From Nocardiopsis sp. MG754419 (GTDB taxonomy: Bacteria; Actinomycetota; Actinomycetes; Streptosporangiales; Streptosporangiaceae): DNA of 56,025 nt. Every line of letters begins with the position of its first letter. Position 1 is the stretch's first letter. Below the pieces are notes generated by a model. That model saw only the letters and a list, made by a program, of their open reading frames with translations, searched no databases and had not been told where the DNA came from. Made by a program: the position numbers and the translations under genes. The stretch spans positions 1 through 56,025 of the forward strand of contig NZ_QOCZ01000016.1 in assembly GCF_018207095.1 (NCBI RefSeq). Direction: 5' to 3'. Below, piece by piece: positions 40,488 to 49,259 of the stretch.

Positions 40488-41123
40488 GTGCTCAGTGCTG
40501 TCTCACACGTCGTGGGCTTGCCTGTGGCACTGCTGAGGCGTGGGGGGACGGGCTAGCCGCGGTTGTCGGGACTGGTTCTGACGTCCTCGGGGTCGACACC
40601 GGGCGTCGGTGGAACACCGAGGGGGTCTGGTCCCCTGCGCCTGGTTCGACGGCCGAACCTTCCGGCTGGTTCGCGATGTTCGCGACCGGTCGGTGGACAG
40701 GTCCGGTTCTCCGAGACGGAACTGGTCGTCGGTCGATGCCTCCCTTCCCGCGCCGCATCCCTCTCCGGTTCCGTTCGCGCAGTTCGAGGCACCCTGTTCG
40801 CGGCGAGGTCGTGACGTCCACTACATTCCGTCCGACCTTGTCTGGGTATCGCCGACAGGTGAGCCTACCCGGACACACCACGGCAATGGTGGCCCGACGG
40901 GTCAAGTGTGATCCTTCTACCTCGGACTTTGCCCCAGGCACTTCTCTCCGCTCCGGTCGCTTCACCGGGGCGCGATCTTTTCGTGAGGTTATCGTTAGCG
41001 GTTCGTGGCCGACGGTCCGGTCGACCCACCCGCGTGTGGCACTCTTCAAGGAGCTTGTCAGACAGCGGTGTGCGTCGGCCCCTGCGCCGGTCGCGCACGG
41101 GACGGAGAACGGAAGGGCCCTGG
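40488..41123. other. Intergenic region upstream of gntR
   Basis: About 640 bp with lower GC in 40800-41010. No frame looks like a protein with a ribosome site. It must hold the promoters of the PAP2 gene and the GntR gene; I see no clear hexamers or repeat. Confidence 0.5.
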
Positions 41124-41801
41124 ATGGTCGACCTCCCACAGTTGCCGGACGACCCCTCGAAGCTCGCGCGCGAGCCCTTGAGGGAGCAGATCCGGCAGGT
41201 CTTGGTCGAGGGCCTGTTGTCCGGTCGTTGGCAGCCGGGCGAACGCATCGTCGAACGCCGGATCGCCACCGAACTCAAGGTGAGCCAGGCGCCGGTCCGC
41301 GAGGCACTGCGCGAACTGGAGACGTTGCGTCTGATCGAGACGGTGCCCAACAAGGGCGCCAGGGTCAGGGCGTTCGGTGTCCAGGACATGGCGGAGATCT
41401 ACCCCGTTCGTGCCGGTCTAGAGCTCGTCGCCGCTCAGTTGGCGGCTCCACGTCTGGCCGAGGACCCGTCCTCGTTGGAGCGCGAGGTCAAGGCTCTCCA
41501 GTCCGCGACGGCCCGGGGCGACGTCACCGAGCAGATTCGGCACAGCGTGGAGTTCCACCGCGAGGTCGTGCGGGCCGCGCACAACAGCGTGCTCCTGCAC
41601 ACCTGGGAGTCCCTGGGCGTGGAGGTGTGGACCGCGCTGTCGGTGCGCTGGCTCAACATGGAGCTGCACGCCAAGGCGGCCGACCACGCCCAGATCACCA
41701 AGGCCTTCCGCGAGGGGGACCCGACCGTGGGCCAGATGCTCAGCGACCACGTCATGAACTACGTCGAGGCGGCGCTGAAGACCCACGGCGGCAAGCGCTA
41801 G
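41124..41801 (+). CDS. GntR-family (FCD-type) regulator upstream of the pdh operon
   Basis: A 225-residue regulator: winged helix at residues 15-80 (EPLREQIRQVLVEGLLSGRW, then ELKVSQAPVREALRELETLR) and an FCD domain at 90-215 with His in SVEFHREVVRAAHN, KAADHAQITKAF and LSDHVMNYV. The ATG at 41124 has GGAAGGG upstream. It is in the same class as E. coli PdhR (FCD GntR), and the palindrome at 42020, between this gene and pdhA, is a candidate operator. The effector would be an organic acid such as pyruvate (inference). Confidence 0.88.
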   Translation: MVDLPQLPDDPSKLAREPLREQIRQVLVEGLLSGRWQPGERIVERRIATELKVSQAPVREALRELETLRLIETVPNKGARVRAFGVQDMAEIYPVRAGLELVAAQLAAPRLAEDPSSLEREVKALQSATARGDVTEQIRHSVEFHREVVRAAHNSVLLHTWESLGVEVWTALSVRWLNMELHAKAADHAQITKAFREGDPTVGQMLSDHVMNYVEAALKTHGGKR

Positions 41802-42407
41802 GACCCGTGCGGCGGGCCCGACCCGCCGCGCGACCCGCGCCTCTCCCGTGCGGGCGGCCCGACGACGGACCGCGGTGCGGATCTGTCTTCTCCTCTTCGC
41901 CCTACCCGTACGCGGGCGGGTCTACTCGGCGTCCACACCCACGCACCGGTTCCCTCCACCGACCCCGGACGGACCTGGTGCTTTGCACCGAACTGCGGGC
42001 ATCTGTCGTAAAGTTGTATTGATCGATCATCGATCAGACCGTAGAGTGTGCGCGACGCACGTCACACTCACGCGCGCGTGCACCCTGGTGGCACGGGGTC
42101 GTTCATCCGGCCGGTGAACGAACTCGGGCGGCCTCCCGGCGGATGCTTACGGCACTCCAGACCGGGAAGCAATGCCGTCAAGGGTCGCGGCGCGACAACT
42201 GCACACGCGACCCGACACGCTTCGCGTCCGTCACCGGGCACAGCCACGCCCCCATCGGACGCGCCCCGCAACAGCCACAGTGTCGCCGCCGACGAGCCCG
42301 GCGGCGGCACACGCCGGGACCACGCCTGACAGCGGGGTCCGGGCGGGCCACGCCACCCGACCCACAGGCCGGAAGGGCAGGCCTTCTCGTACGTAGAAAG
42401 GCACACC
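41802..42407. promoter_or_regulatory. Promoter and long leader of the pdh operon
   Basis: A 606-bp gap. Around 41980-42040 the sequence is AT-richer: TTGCAC at 41983, TAAAGT at 42009 and the palindrome at 42020. If transcription starts near there, the leader would be about 370 nt. No ORF within it is convincing, and I do not recognise a riboswitch. Confidence 0.45.
42020..42036. promoter_or_regulatory. Candidate operator of the pdh-linked GntR regulator
   Basis: TGATCGATCATCGATCA, two 8-bp arms around one base, a perfect inverted repeat in an AT-richer promoter-like segment. Confidence 0.6.
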
Positions 42408-43511
42408 ATGGCTGACACGGCCAAGCCGAAGGGCGGCACCGCCCGGGCCTCCGGGTCCAGGCGACGCAGCCGCAAGGACACCACCGGTCTCGGAAACGAG
42501 AAGCCGGAGACCCTCCTCGACTACTACCGCCAGATGCTGTTCATCCGGCGCTTCGAGGAGCGCACGGGCCAGGCCTACACCCAGGCCCGGATCGGCGGTT
42601 ACTGCCACCTCAACCTCGGCGAGGAGGCCACCGTCGTCGGCCTGATGACGGCCCTCCAGGAGCGCGACTACCTGTTCACGAACTACCGTGACCACGGGTA
42701 CGCGATCGGCAAGGGCATGGACCCCAAGCGGGTCATGGCCGAGCTCTACGGGCGCTCCGACGGCGTGTCCAAGGGCTGGGGCGGTTCCATGCACATGTAC
42801 GACACCGAGACCCGCATGCTCGGCGGCTACGGCATCGTCGGCGGGCAGCTGCCGCTGGCCACCGGTGCGGCCCTGGCCGTCACCTACCGCGGCGGCGACG
42901 AGGTCGTCATGTGCCAGATGGGCGACGGCACCACCAACATCGGCGCCTGGCACGAGTCCCTCAACATCGCCAAGCTGTGGAACCTGCCGGTCGTCTTCGT
43001 GGTGATCAACAACTTCACCGGCATGGGCACCACCGTGGAGATGTCCTCCGCCGAGCCCGAGCTGTACAAGCGCGGTGCCGCCTTCCGCATCGAGGGTGAG
43101 CGCGTGGACGGCCGTGACGTCCTGGCCGTGCGCGACACCGCCACCCGGCTGGTCGAGCGCGCCCGCGAGGAGCAGACCCCGTTCCTGCTGGAGGCCTGGA
43201 GCTACCGGCAGAAGGGCCACTCCGTCGTCGACCCGGCCAAGTACCGCACCGACGAGCAGCGCGACGAGGCCCGCGCCGAGGAGAACGACCCGATCGCGCT
43301 CTTCGGCGACCTGCTGACCAAGGCCGGGGTCCTCACGGACGACCTCCGCGACGAGATCGCCGCCTCCGTCAAGGCCGAGGTCACCGAGGCCGCCGACTTC
43401 GCGGAGAACAGCCCGAAGCCGGACCCCGCCACGCTCTTCGACTACACGTACGCCACCCCGGTTCCCAACGAGTCGCGGCGCATGCCCGCCGACCCGGTGT
43501 TCGCGGAGTAG
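42408..43511 (+). CDS. pdhA: Pyruvate dehydrogenase-type E1 component, alpha subunit
   Basis: A 367-residue thiamine-diphosphate enzyme subunit. The ThDP/Mg motif runs from MGDGTTNIGAW to VVFVVINN, and the phosphorylation-loop equivalent YRQKGHSVVDPAKYR is kept. With E1-beta and E2 it forms a 2-oxoacid dehydrogenase that decarboxylates pyruvate to acetyl-CoA; acetoin dehydrogenase is the main alternative for this E1 type. The ATG at 42408 has GAAAGG upstream. First gene of a three-gene operon. Confidence 0.87.
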   Translation: MADTAKPKGGTARASGSRRRSRKDTTGLGNEKPETLLDYYRQMLFIRRFEERTGQAYTQARIGGYCHLNLGEEATVVGLMTALQERDYLFTNYRDHGYAIGKGMDPKRVMAELYGRSDGVSKGWGGSMHMYDTETRMLGGYGIVGGQLPLATGAALAVTYRGGDEVVMCQMGDGTTNIGAWHESLNIAKLWNLPVVFVVINNFTGMGTTVEMSSAEPELYKRGAAFRIEGERVDGRDVLAVRDTATRLVERAREEQTPFLLEAWSYRQKGHSVVDPAKYRTDEQRDEARAEENDPIALFGDLLTKAGVLTDDLRDEIAASVKAEVTEAADFAENSPKPDPATLFDYTYATPVPNESRRMPADPVFAE

Positions 43512-43527
43512 GGAAGGAACCAGTCAC

Positions 43528-44541
43528 ATGTCCGTGATCACATACCGCCAGGCTCTGCGGGACACGCTGCGCGCCGAGATGGTGCGCGACGAGAACGTCC
43601 TCGTCATCGGCGAGGAGATCGGCGTCTTCGAGGGCTCCTACAAGATCACCGAGGGGCTCCTCAAGGAGTTCGGCCCCCGGCGCGTCAAGGACACCCCGAT
43701 CGCCGAGGAGGGCTTCGTCGGCGCCGCCGTCGGCGCCGCCATGCTGGGCCTGCGCCCGGTCGTCGAGCTCATGACGATCAACTTCTCGCTGATCGCCATC
43801 GACCAGATCATCAACCACGCCGCCAAGATCTACGGCATGTTCGGCGGCCAGACCAGCGTGCCCATGGTCATCCGCACCCCCGGTGGTGGCGGCCAGCAGT
43901 TGGGCGCGACCCACTCCCAGAACATCGAACTGTTCTACTCCTTCATCCCCGGCCTCAAGGTGATGGCTCCCAGCACCCCGGCCGAGGCCTCCTCGATGCT
44001 GCGCGCGGCCATTCGCGACGACGACCCGGTCCTGTTCCTGGAGAACCTGGGTCTGTACAACTCCAAGGGCGAGGTTCCCGAGGACTACGCGGAGCCCGTC
44101 AACGACAACGTCGCCACCATCGGCCGTGCCTCCGTCACCCGCGAGGGCAGTGACATCACGCTGATCGGCTACTCCCGGATGGCCATGGTCGCCACCCAGG
44201 TCGCCGAGAAGCTGGCCGAGGAGGACATCAGCGTCGAGGTCGTGGACCTGCGCAGCCTGCGTCCGCTGGACCGTCAGACCTTCGTGGACTCGGTCAAGAA
44301 GACCGGTGCCGCGGTCATCTGCGAGGATGACTGGCTCACCTACGGGATCGGCGCGGAGATCGCCGCCTCGATCCAGGAGGGGGCCTTCGACTACCTGGAC
44401 GCCCCGGTCCGCCGGGTGGCCATGGCGGAGGTGCCGATGCCCTACGCCAAGCCGCTGGAGACCGCGGCCCTGCCGTCGGTCGAGTCGATCAGCACCGCGA
44501 TCAAGGAGACCCTGAGCGCCGTCGGCAAACGGGTCGGGTAG
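43528..44541 (+). CDS. pdhB: Pyruvate dehydrogenase-type E1 component, beta subunit
   Basis: A 337-residue transketolase-like beta subunit: VLVIGEEIGVFEGSYKIT (ThDP-contacting Glu), RVKDTPIAEEGFVGAAVGAA, GGGGQQLGATHSQNIE and a C-terminal EVVDLRSLRPLD block. It forms the alpha2beta2 E1 with the preceding subunit, 16 bp upstream. The ribosome site is GAAGGAACC. Many actinobacteria use a one-chain AceE E1 as their main PDH, so this heterotetrameric form may be a second complex (inference). Confidence 0.88.
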   Translation: MSVITYRQALRDTLRAEMVRDENVLVIGEEIGVFEGSYKITEGLLKEFGPRRVKDTPIAEEGFVGAAVGAAMLGLRPVVELMTINFSLIAIDQIINHAAKIYGMFGGQTSVPMVIRTPGGGGQQLGATHSQNIELFYSFIPGLKVMAPSTPAEASSMLRAAIRDDDPVLFLENLGLYNSKGEVPEDYAEPVNDNVATIGRASVTREGSDITLIGYSRMAMVATQVAEKLAEEDISVEVVDLRSLRPLDRQTFVDSVKKTGAAVICEDDWLTYGIGAEIAASIQEGAFDYLDAPVRRVAMAEVPMPYAKPLETAALPSVESISTAIKETLSAVGKRVG

Positions 44542-44552
44542 AGGGAGTTTCA

Positions 44553-45842
44553 ATGAGCGAGATCCACATGCCGCGCCTCTCCGACACCATGGAAGAGGGC
44601 GTCATCTCCACCTGGGTGAAGAAGGTGGGGGACAAGGTCGCGTCCGGTGACGTGCTGGTCGAGATCGAGACCGACAAGGCCGTCATGGAGTTCGAGGCCT
44701 ACGAGGACGGCTACCTGGTCAAGCAGACCGTCTCCGAGGGCGACACCGTGCCGATCGGTGAGGTCATCGGCTACATCGGCGACTCCCCCGAGGCGGTCCC
44801 CGAGGAGTCGGGCGGCACGGACGCCCCCGCCGCCGAGGAGAAGGCCCCCGAGCCCGCCGCCGAGGAGAAGTCCGAGGACCGGGCCGCCGAGCCCGCCCCG
44901 GCCGCTCCCACGGGCGACGGCTCCGCCCCGGCCGACCGTCCTCGTACCTCCCCGCTGGCCCGCCGGCTGGCCAAGGAGTACGGCCTGGACATCACCAAGA
45001 TCCAGGGCTCCGGGCCCAAGGGTCGGATCGTGCGCGCCGACATCGAGGCCGCCGCCGAGGACGGCTACGCCGCCCAGGACACCGCGCCCGCCACGTCGAG
45101 CGCGCCGTCCGCCCCCGCCGCCCAGAGCACCCCGCCGAGCCAGGACGACGTCCGCGGCTCGGAGGCGGTCAAGACCAGCAACGTGCGCAAGGTGATCGCG
45201 CGCCGTCTGACCGAGAGCAAGCAGACGGTCCCGCACTTCTACCTGCGCCGCACGATCGACGCCGAGGCCCTCAAGGCCTTCCGCGGGCAGATCAACGAGC
45301 AGCTGGCCTCGACCGGCGTGAAGATCAGCTTCAACGACCTCATCGTCAAGGCCTGCGCCACCGCGCTCAAGCTGCACCCCGAGGTCAACACCTCCTGGAT
45401 CGACGACACGCTGGTCCAGCACCACCGGGTCAACGTCGGTGTGGCGGTGGCCGTGGACGCCGGTCTGGTCGTGCCGGTGCTGCACGACACCGACAAGGCC
45501 ACGCTGTCGGAGATCTCCACCCGCACGCGTGAGCTGGCCGGCAAGGCCCGCGACAACAAGCTCAAGCCGCAGGAGATGAGCGGCGGCACGTTCAGCGTGT
45601 CCAACCTGGGCATGTTCGGCGTGGACAGCTTCTCCGCGGTGATCAACCCGCCGGAGGCCGCCATCCTCGCGGTCGGCGCCATGCGTCAGGAGCCCGTCGT
45701 CGTGGACGGCGAGGTCGCCGTGCGCAACCGCATCTCCCTGGAGCTGTCGGTCGACCACCGCGCGGTGGACGGCGCCGTCGGTGCCGCCTACCTCAAGACG
45801 CTCGCCGAGATCCTCGAAGAGCCCATGCGGATCATCCTGTAG
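44553..45842 (+). CDS. pdhC: Dihydrolipoamide acyltransferase (E2)
   Basis: A 429-residue E2: one lipoyl domain with the target Lys42 in VEIETDKAVMEF, a Pro/Ala/Glu linker, a peripheral-subunit-binding domain at about 128-165 (TSPLARRLAKEYGLDITKIQ, then GPKGRIVRADIE), a second Ala/Pro linker and the catalytic domain ending in ELSVDHRAVDGAVGA (active-site His). It carries acetyl groups from E1 to CoA. No E3 gene is in the window, so a shared lipoamide dehydrogenase must serve. A terminator follows. Confidence 0.9.
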   Translation: MSEIHMPRLSDTMEEGVISTWVKKVGDKVASGDVLVEIETDKAVMEFEAYEDGYLVKQTVSEGDTVPIGEVIGYIGDSPEAVPEESGGTDAPAAEEKAPEPAAEEKSEDRAAEPAPAAPTGDGSAPADRPRTSPLARRLAKEYGLDITKIQGSGPKGRIVRADIEAAAEDGYAAQDTAPATSSAPSAPAAQSTPPSQDDVRGSEAVKTSNVRKVIARRLTESKQTVPHFYLRRTIDAEALKAFRGQINEQLASTGVKISFNDLIVKACATALKLHPEVNTSWIDDTLVQHHRVNVGVAVAVDAGLVVPVLHDTDKATLSEISTRTRELAGKARDNKLKPQEMSGGTFSVSNLGMFGVDSFSAVINPPEAAILAVGAMRQEPVVVDGEVAVRNRISLELSVDHRAVDGAVGAAYLKTLAEILEEPMRIIL

Positions 45843-45874
45843 AACAACGTCGGCGCCCCGCGCGTCGACACCGT

Positions 45875-45915
45875 CGAACGCCCCGCCCGGAACCCGATTC
45901 CGGTCGGGGCGTTCG
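45875..45915 (+). terminator. Terminator of the pdh operon
   Basis: An 11-bp stem CGAACGCCCCG with its complement, and an inner GGAA/TTCC stem, 33 bp after the E2 stop. Confidence 0.8.
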
Positions 45916-45960
45916 GCATTGCCGGCATGATCGACGCATCACCTGGAAAGGCCGCACACC

Positions 45961-47055
45961 ATGACGAACGACCTTTGGGCGACGGACCGGATCGGCGCCC
46001 TCGGTTCCCTGTTGGAGCACCTCGATCCCGGGAAGTGGACCGAGGCGGACCTGTCCCGGATGGCGATCGACCAGGGCTGGAAATGGGAGGCCGGGGAGTG
46101 GGGGCCGATCCTGCGCACGGGTTCCTTCGGCGACGCGTGGCTGCGCCCCGCCGACGAGCTCATGGACAGGCACGTCACCCGCGAGGAGTACGTCGGAGCG
46201 CACTTCCCCCTGGGCCGTGTCGAGGGCGGGACGCGCGCCCAGGTCGAGGCCTTCCGGGACGCGGGGCGTGCCCTGCGCGCACGGCTCGGGGAGCCGAACG
46301 TCGTCGGGTCCGAGGACGCGAACATCTCCTTCCACGACCGGACCCCCCTGTGGGGCGCCCCCTTCCTGCGATGGCGGCGACACGACCACAGCGTGGAGCT
46401 GCGGGCCGGTGGCGACGGCCCCGTCCTGTGTCTGCTGCCGACCTCTCCGGTCGAGGGGTGGTTCTGGTACCACCGTGAGCACGGGGGCGACCGGACCGGC
46501 GGGTTCCTCGGCGTCTCCCTGACGGGGGACATCGGCGGCATGTCCATCGCGGGGGTCACCCACGGCGAGGACTGGACGGACTACGCGCGCCGGCTGGTCG
46601 AGGTCTTCCGTCACATGCCCGCCGAGCTCACGGCGCTGGACCTGGGCCGCGCGTTCGGCTTCCACGGCCACATCCCCGGGCACGGCGCCCCCTGGGTCTT
46701 CCACCTGGAACTCGGCGAGTACGCGGAACTGGGTCTGGACGAGGCCGCCGTCCACGCCCTGGCGCAGAACCCGGAGGCCCCCGCCCCCGAGGAGCTGGGG
46801 TGGATCGAGGCCACCGAGGAGCGCCATCGGAGCGCCGACATCCTCTACCAGGCGCCCCGCTACCGCTACGACGAGGTCAACGCGGTGCGGATGGCGATGC
46901 TCGTGCTGGAGACCGTCGAGGCTCTGCGGATCGACTCCCCGCGAGACCTGTCACTGACCGACGACGGCGACCGCATCCCCTTCCCCGGTGGTGGCGGAAG
47001 GCGGTCGGACTACCAGGTCAGCGACTACGGCCTGGGCCTGACCGGCAACCCCTGA
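45961..47055 (+). CDS. Uncharacterised 364-residue protein
   Basis: A soluble protein, rich in Gly, Asp, Trp and His, with no signal peptide or membrane segment. Segments that look structured are MAIDQGWKWEAGEWGPILRT, LRWRRHDHSVELRAGGDGPV, WFWYHREHGGDRTGG and RAFGFHGHIPGHGAPWVFHL. The first 45 residues resemble the N-terminal helical part of some actinobacterial DUF proteins, but I cannot name a family. The ATG at 45961 has GGAAAGG upstream. Monocistronic by position. Confidence 0.75.
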   Translation: MTNDLWATDRIGALGSLLEHLDPGKWTEADLSRMAIDQGWKWEAGEWGPILRTGSFGDAWLRPADELMDRHVTREEYVGAHFPLGRVEGGTRAQVEAFRDAGRALRARLGEPNVVGSEDANISFHDRTPLWGAPFLRWRRHDHSVELRAGGDGPVLCLLPTSPVEGWFWYHREHGGDRTGGFLGVSLTGDIGGMSIAGVTHGEDWTDYARRLVEVFRHMPAELTALDLGRAFGFHGHIPGHGAPWVFHLELGEYAELGLDEAAVHALAQNPEAPAPEELGWIEATEERHRSADILYQAPRYRYDEVNAVRMAMLVLETVEALRIDSPRDLSLTDDGDRIPFPGGGGRRSDYQVSDYGLGLTGNP

Positions 47056-47151
47056 GACTACTGGGGCCGTGAGCGGTGCCGTGCCCCGTCGCCGTGTCGG
47101 GCGGCGGGGGCGCGCTCCGCGTACCCCGCACCCACCCGGTAGCGTCCCGGC

Positions 47152-47523
47152 ATGCCGCACATTCTGCACCTGACCGAACTCTCCCGTTGGCGGGCCGGCG
47201 GGGACGTGCACGCCGCGTCCCTGAGCACCCAGGGGTTCCTGCACGCCTCCCCCGACGAATCCACCATGCTCGCGGTGGCCCGGGCCTTCTACTCGGAACC
47301 CGAGGAGCCCCTGGTCGTGCTGGTGGTGGACACCGACCTCGTCGACGCGGAGGTCCGGTGGGAGGAGGCCGACCCCGCTCCCCCGCCCGGGGTCGGCCCC
47401 GACGTGCGGTTCCCGCACGTCCTCGGCCCGATCCCGCGCCGCGCGGTGGTGGGTGTGCGCGGCCTGGGACGTGACGACCGGGGCCGTTACACCGGCCTGG
47501 AAGACGTCCTCCACGACGACTGA
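47152..47523 (+). CDS. DUF952 family protein
   Basis: A 123-residue protein that I recognise as DUF952: ILHLTELSRWRAG at the start, then STQGFLHASPDESTMLAVARAFY and the late VRFPHVLGPIPRRAVVGV. Family members are small cytosolic proteins with no settled function, sometimes annotated as glutathione-S-transferase-like. It has its own short upstream gap (about 96 bp) after the previous gene. Confidence 0.8.
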   Translation: MPHILHLTELSRWRAGGDVHAASLSTQGFLHASPDESTMLAVARAFYSEPEEPLVVLVVDTDLVDAEVRWEEADPAPPPGVGPDVRFPHVLGPIPRRAVVGVRGLGRDDRGRYTGLEDVLHDD

Positions 47524-47627
47524 CCAGCCCGGAAGCCCGCGTCGACACGTCGACTACGCACTGTGGACAGAGGCCGATGACGCACTGTGGCGACACGTCG
47601 ACACGATGACGGTCCGCACAGGCGAAG

Positions 47628-47662
47628 GAAGGGTCTGTCCACAGGCTGTGGACAGACCCTTC
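47628..47662. terminator. Perfect 17-bp inverted repeat with DnaA-box-like arms
   Basis: GAAGGGTCTGTCCACAG, one central G, then the exact complement. It lies between convergent genes, so a bidirectional terminator is the plain reading. Each arm also holds CTGTCCACA, which fits the degenerate DnaA-box consensus of Streptomyces; a third copy is at 47562-47570. Confidence 0.6.
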
Positions 47663-47693
47663 GCGACGTCGGCTCCCGCTCGGGAGACGCAGA

Positions 47694-48077
47694 TCAGGCG
47701 TGACCGAGTCCGGTCTGGTCGGGCATCACGCTGCTGTGCTGCCCGACACTGCTGGGGATCGTGTGGCGGGCCCTGCCCTTGTCGATCCCGAGGAAGCGGT
47801 TGAGGTGACCCTTCCTGCCGACCACGAACCAGGCGATGGCCCCGAACAGCGGGAACCACAGGATGAAGATCACCCACAGGAGCTTGCCGCCTCCGGAGGT
47901 GTCGCCATCGAAGAGGGCGGAGATGACCGCGGCGATCACCAGCAACACGATCGCGAGGAACACGAGCCCGATGAGGACGCCGGTGATCCCGCCCAGCCAG
48001 GCGACCGCGCGGTCGTTGTTGTCCGCCAGTTGGATCAGTCGCTCCATGCGCTGTGACTCCGACAGGTTCGTGATCAT
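47694..48077 (-). CDS. PLDc_N-domain small membrane protein
   Basis: A 127-residue membrane protein. TM1 is at about residues 29-56 (VLIGLVFLAIVLLVIAAVIS) and TM2 near 66-84 (KLLWVIFILWFPLFGAIAWF), and WFPLFGAIAWFVVGRK is the PLDc_N (phospholipase D nuclease N-terminal) signature. Free-standing PLDc_N proteins are common in actinobacteria; their role is unclear. The ATG at 48077 has GGGGGAG upstream. The promoter region above is unusually AT-rich. Confidence 0.8.
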   Translation of the reverse strand: MITNLSESQRMERLIQLADNNDRAVAWLGGITGVLIGLVFLAIVLLVIAAVISALFDGDTSGGGKLLWVIFILWFPLFGAIAWFVVGRKGHLNRFLGIDKGRARHTIPSSVGQHSSVMPDQTGLGHA

Positions 48078-48417
48078 GTCTCCCCCAAGCAAGACGTAGC
48101 TGAATCAATACACAGAGTAATAATACGGAGGGTCAGGGAAGTACATTCCTTCGGTTTCGGGCGTTTCCTCGTGTCGGCCGTGCCGGTTCCGATTCCATGG
48201 TCCCCCCGGGGAGGACACCGACGACTTTCCGATAGCGCCCCCCACCAGGCCTTTCCGCTGCTTTACTGGTGCCATGGGCGAGCTTCGGCGATCTGGCAGG
48301 TTCACTCCGTCCCCCCGTCCCCGGGTCGGCAGCACCACGGGCACGGGCGTCCCCGCCCACCGGACCGCGAGAACCCGCCTCCACCGTCGGCCACCCGTAC
48401 CGAGGGTCCGGTGAGCG
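48078..48417. promoter_or_regulatory. AT-rich promoter region between divergent genes
   Basis: 48100-48130 is the most AT-rich patch nearby (on the minus strand, TATTATTA and TATTGATTC), a likely promoter for the PLDc_N gene. The remainder up to 48417 shows no gene. Confidence 0.45.
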
Positions 48418-49152
48418 GTGGCCAGGCAACCCCGATACCTCTGGCTGGCCGAACAACTGCGCACCCCCATCCTCACGGGGGAGATGACCCCGGGAACCCG
48501 GTTGCCCTCCCGCACCCGCCTGGCCCGCACCTACCGGGTCAGTGAGCAGATCTCCCGCACCGCGCTGCGGCTGCTGGTCACCGAGGGCCTGGTGGAGTCG
48601 CGTCCCGGCTCCGGGTACTTCGTCCGCGCCGTACCCGAGGTGTTCCGACTACCCCGCACCGACGCCAGCTCCGGTTCCGGCCTGGGCAGACTCGTCCGGG
48701 ACCGCGTCGGCACCGAGCAGGAGCGGTGTTGCGGTCGGCTCAGCACCCGTCTGTCCCTGCGGGAGGGCGACCCCGTCTACCGGACCACCTCGCTCGGGCT
48801 CAACGGCGACCGGCCGGTCACCCTGCACCGATCATGGGAACCGGCCGTCCTCACCGCCGGCACGCTCCGCACGCCCTTCGACGCCGCCGAGGCGGGCCCG
48901 CTGGACCGCCTGGGCGCCTCCGGCCACCCCGTCGACCGGGTCGTGGAGGAGGTCGGGGTGCGCACGCTGCGTGACTCCGAGGCGGCCCTGCTCGACAGTC
49001 CCACGGGGGTCCCCGTCCTCGTCGTGGAACGGACCCACTACAGCGGCGACCGCCCCGTGGAGACCTCGGACCTCATCGGCTCCGCGGAACAATGTCGACT
49101 TCTCTACAAATTGTCCCTGGCACGACCGCGTAACCGCAGACCCGCGCCCTGA
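48418..49152 (+). CDS. GntR-family (HutC/UTRA-type) regulator
   Basis: A 244-residue regulator: winged helix at about residues 5-75 (YLWLAEQLRTPILTGEMTPG, LARTYRVSEQISRTALRLLV) and a UTRA-type effector domain at 90-235 (DPVYRTTSLGLNGDRPVTLH, EEVGVRTLRDSEAALL, VPVLVVERTHYSGDRPVETS). The helix-turn-helix sequence VSEQISRTAL departs from the common VSR-TVR form. UTRA regulators sense sugars, amines or similar small molecules. The start is GTG at 48418. No target gene is adjacent. Confidence 0.85.
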   Translation: MARQPRYLWLAEQLRTPILTGEMTPGTRLPSRTRLARTYRVSEQISRTALRLLVTEGLVESRPGSGYFVRAVPEVFRLPRTDASSGSGLGRLVRDRVGTEQERCCGRLSTRLSLREGDPVYRTTSLGLNGDRPVTLHRSWEPAVLTAGTLRTPFDAAEAGPLDRLGASGHPVDRVVEEVGVRTLRDSEAALLDSPTGVPVLVVERTHYSGDRPVETSDLIGSAEQCRLLYKLSLARPRNRRPAP

Positions 49153-49163
49153 CCCGGACACGA

Positions 49164-49215
49164 CCGAGGGCGGTGGCCCGCCTCTCCCGTGGGAGGGACG
49201 GGCCACCGCCCTCGG
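49164..49215. terminator. Strong bidirectional terminator
   Basis: A perfect 17-bp stem (CCGAGGGCGGTGGCCCG and its complement) enclosing a second CTCCC/GGGAG stem, between the convergent gntR and asd genes. Confidence 0.85.
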
Positions 49216-49259
49216 TTCATCCGTCCGACGCGCGGCCGGACCGGACGGTCCCGACCGCT

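Noticed and set aside
40492..41139. Minus-strand frame of 215 codons between the PAP2 and GntR genes
   Set aside because: Random-looking Arg/Ser/Pro-rich product without a ribosome site or family; it would overlap the promoter region of gntR.
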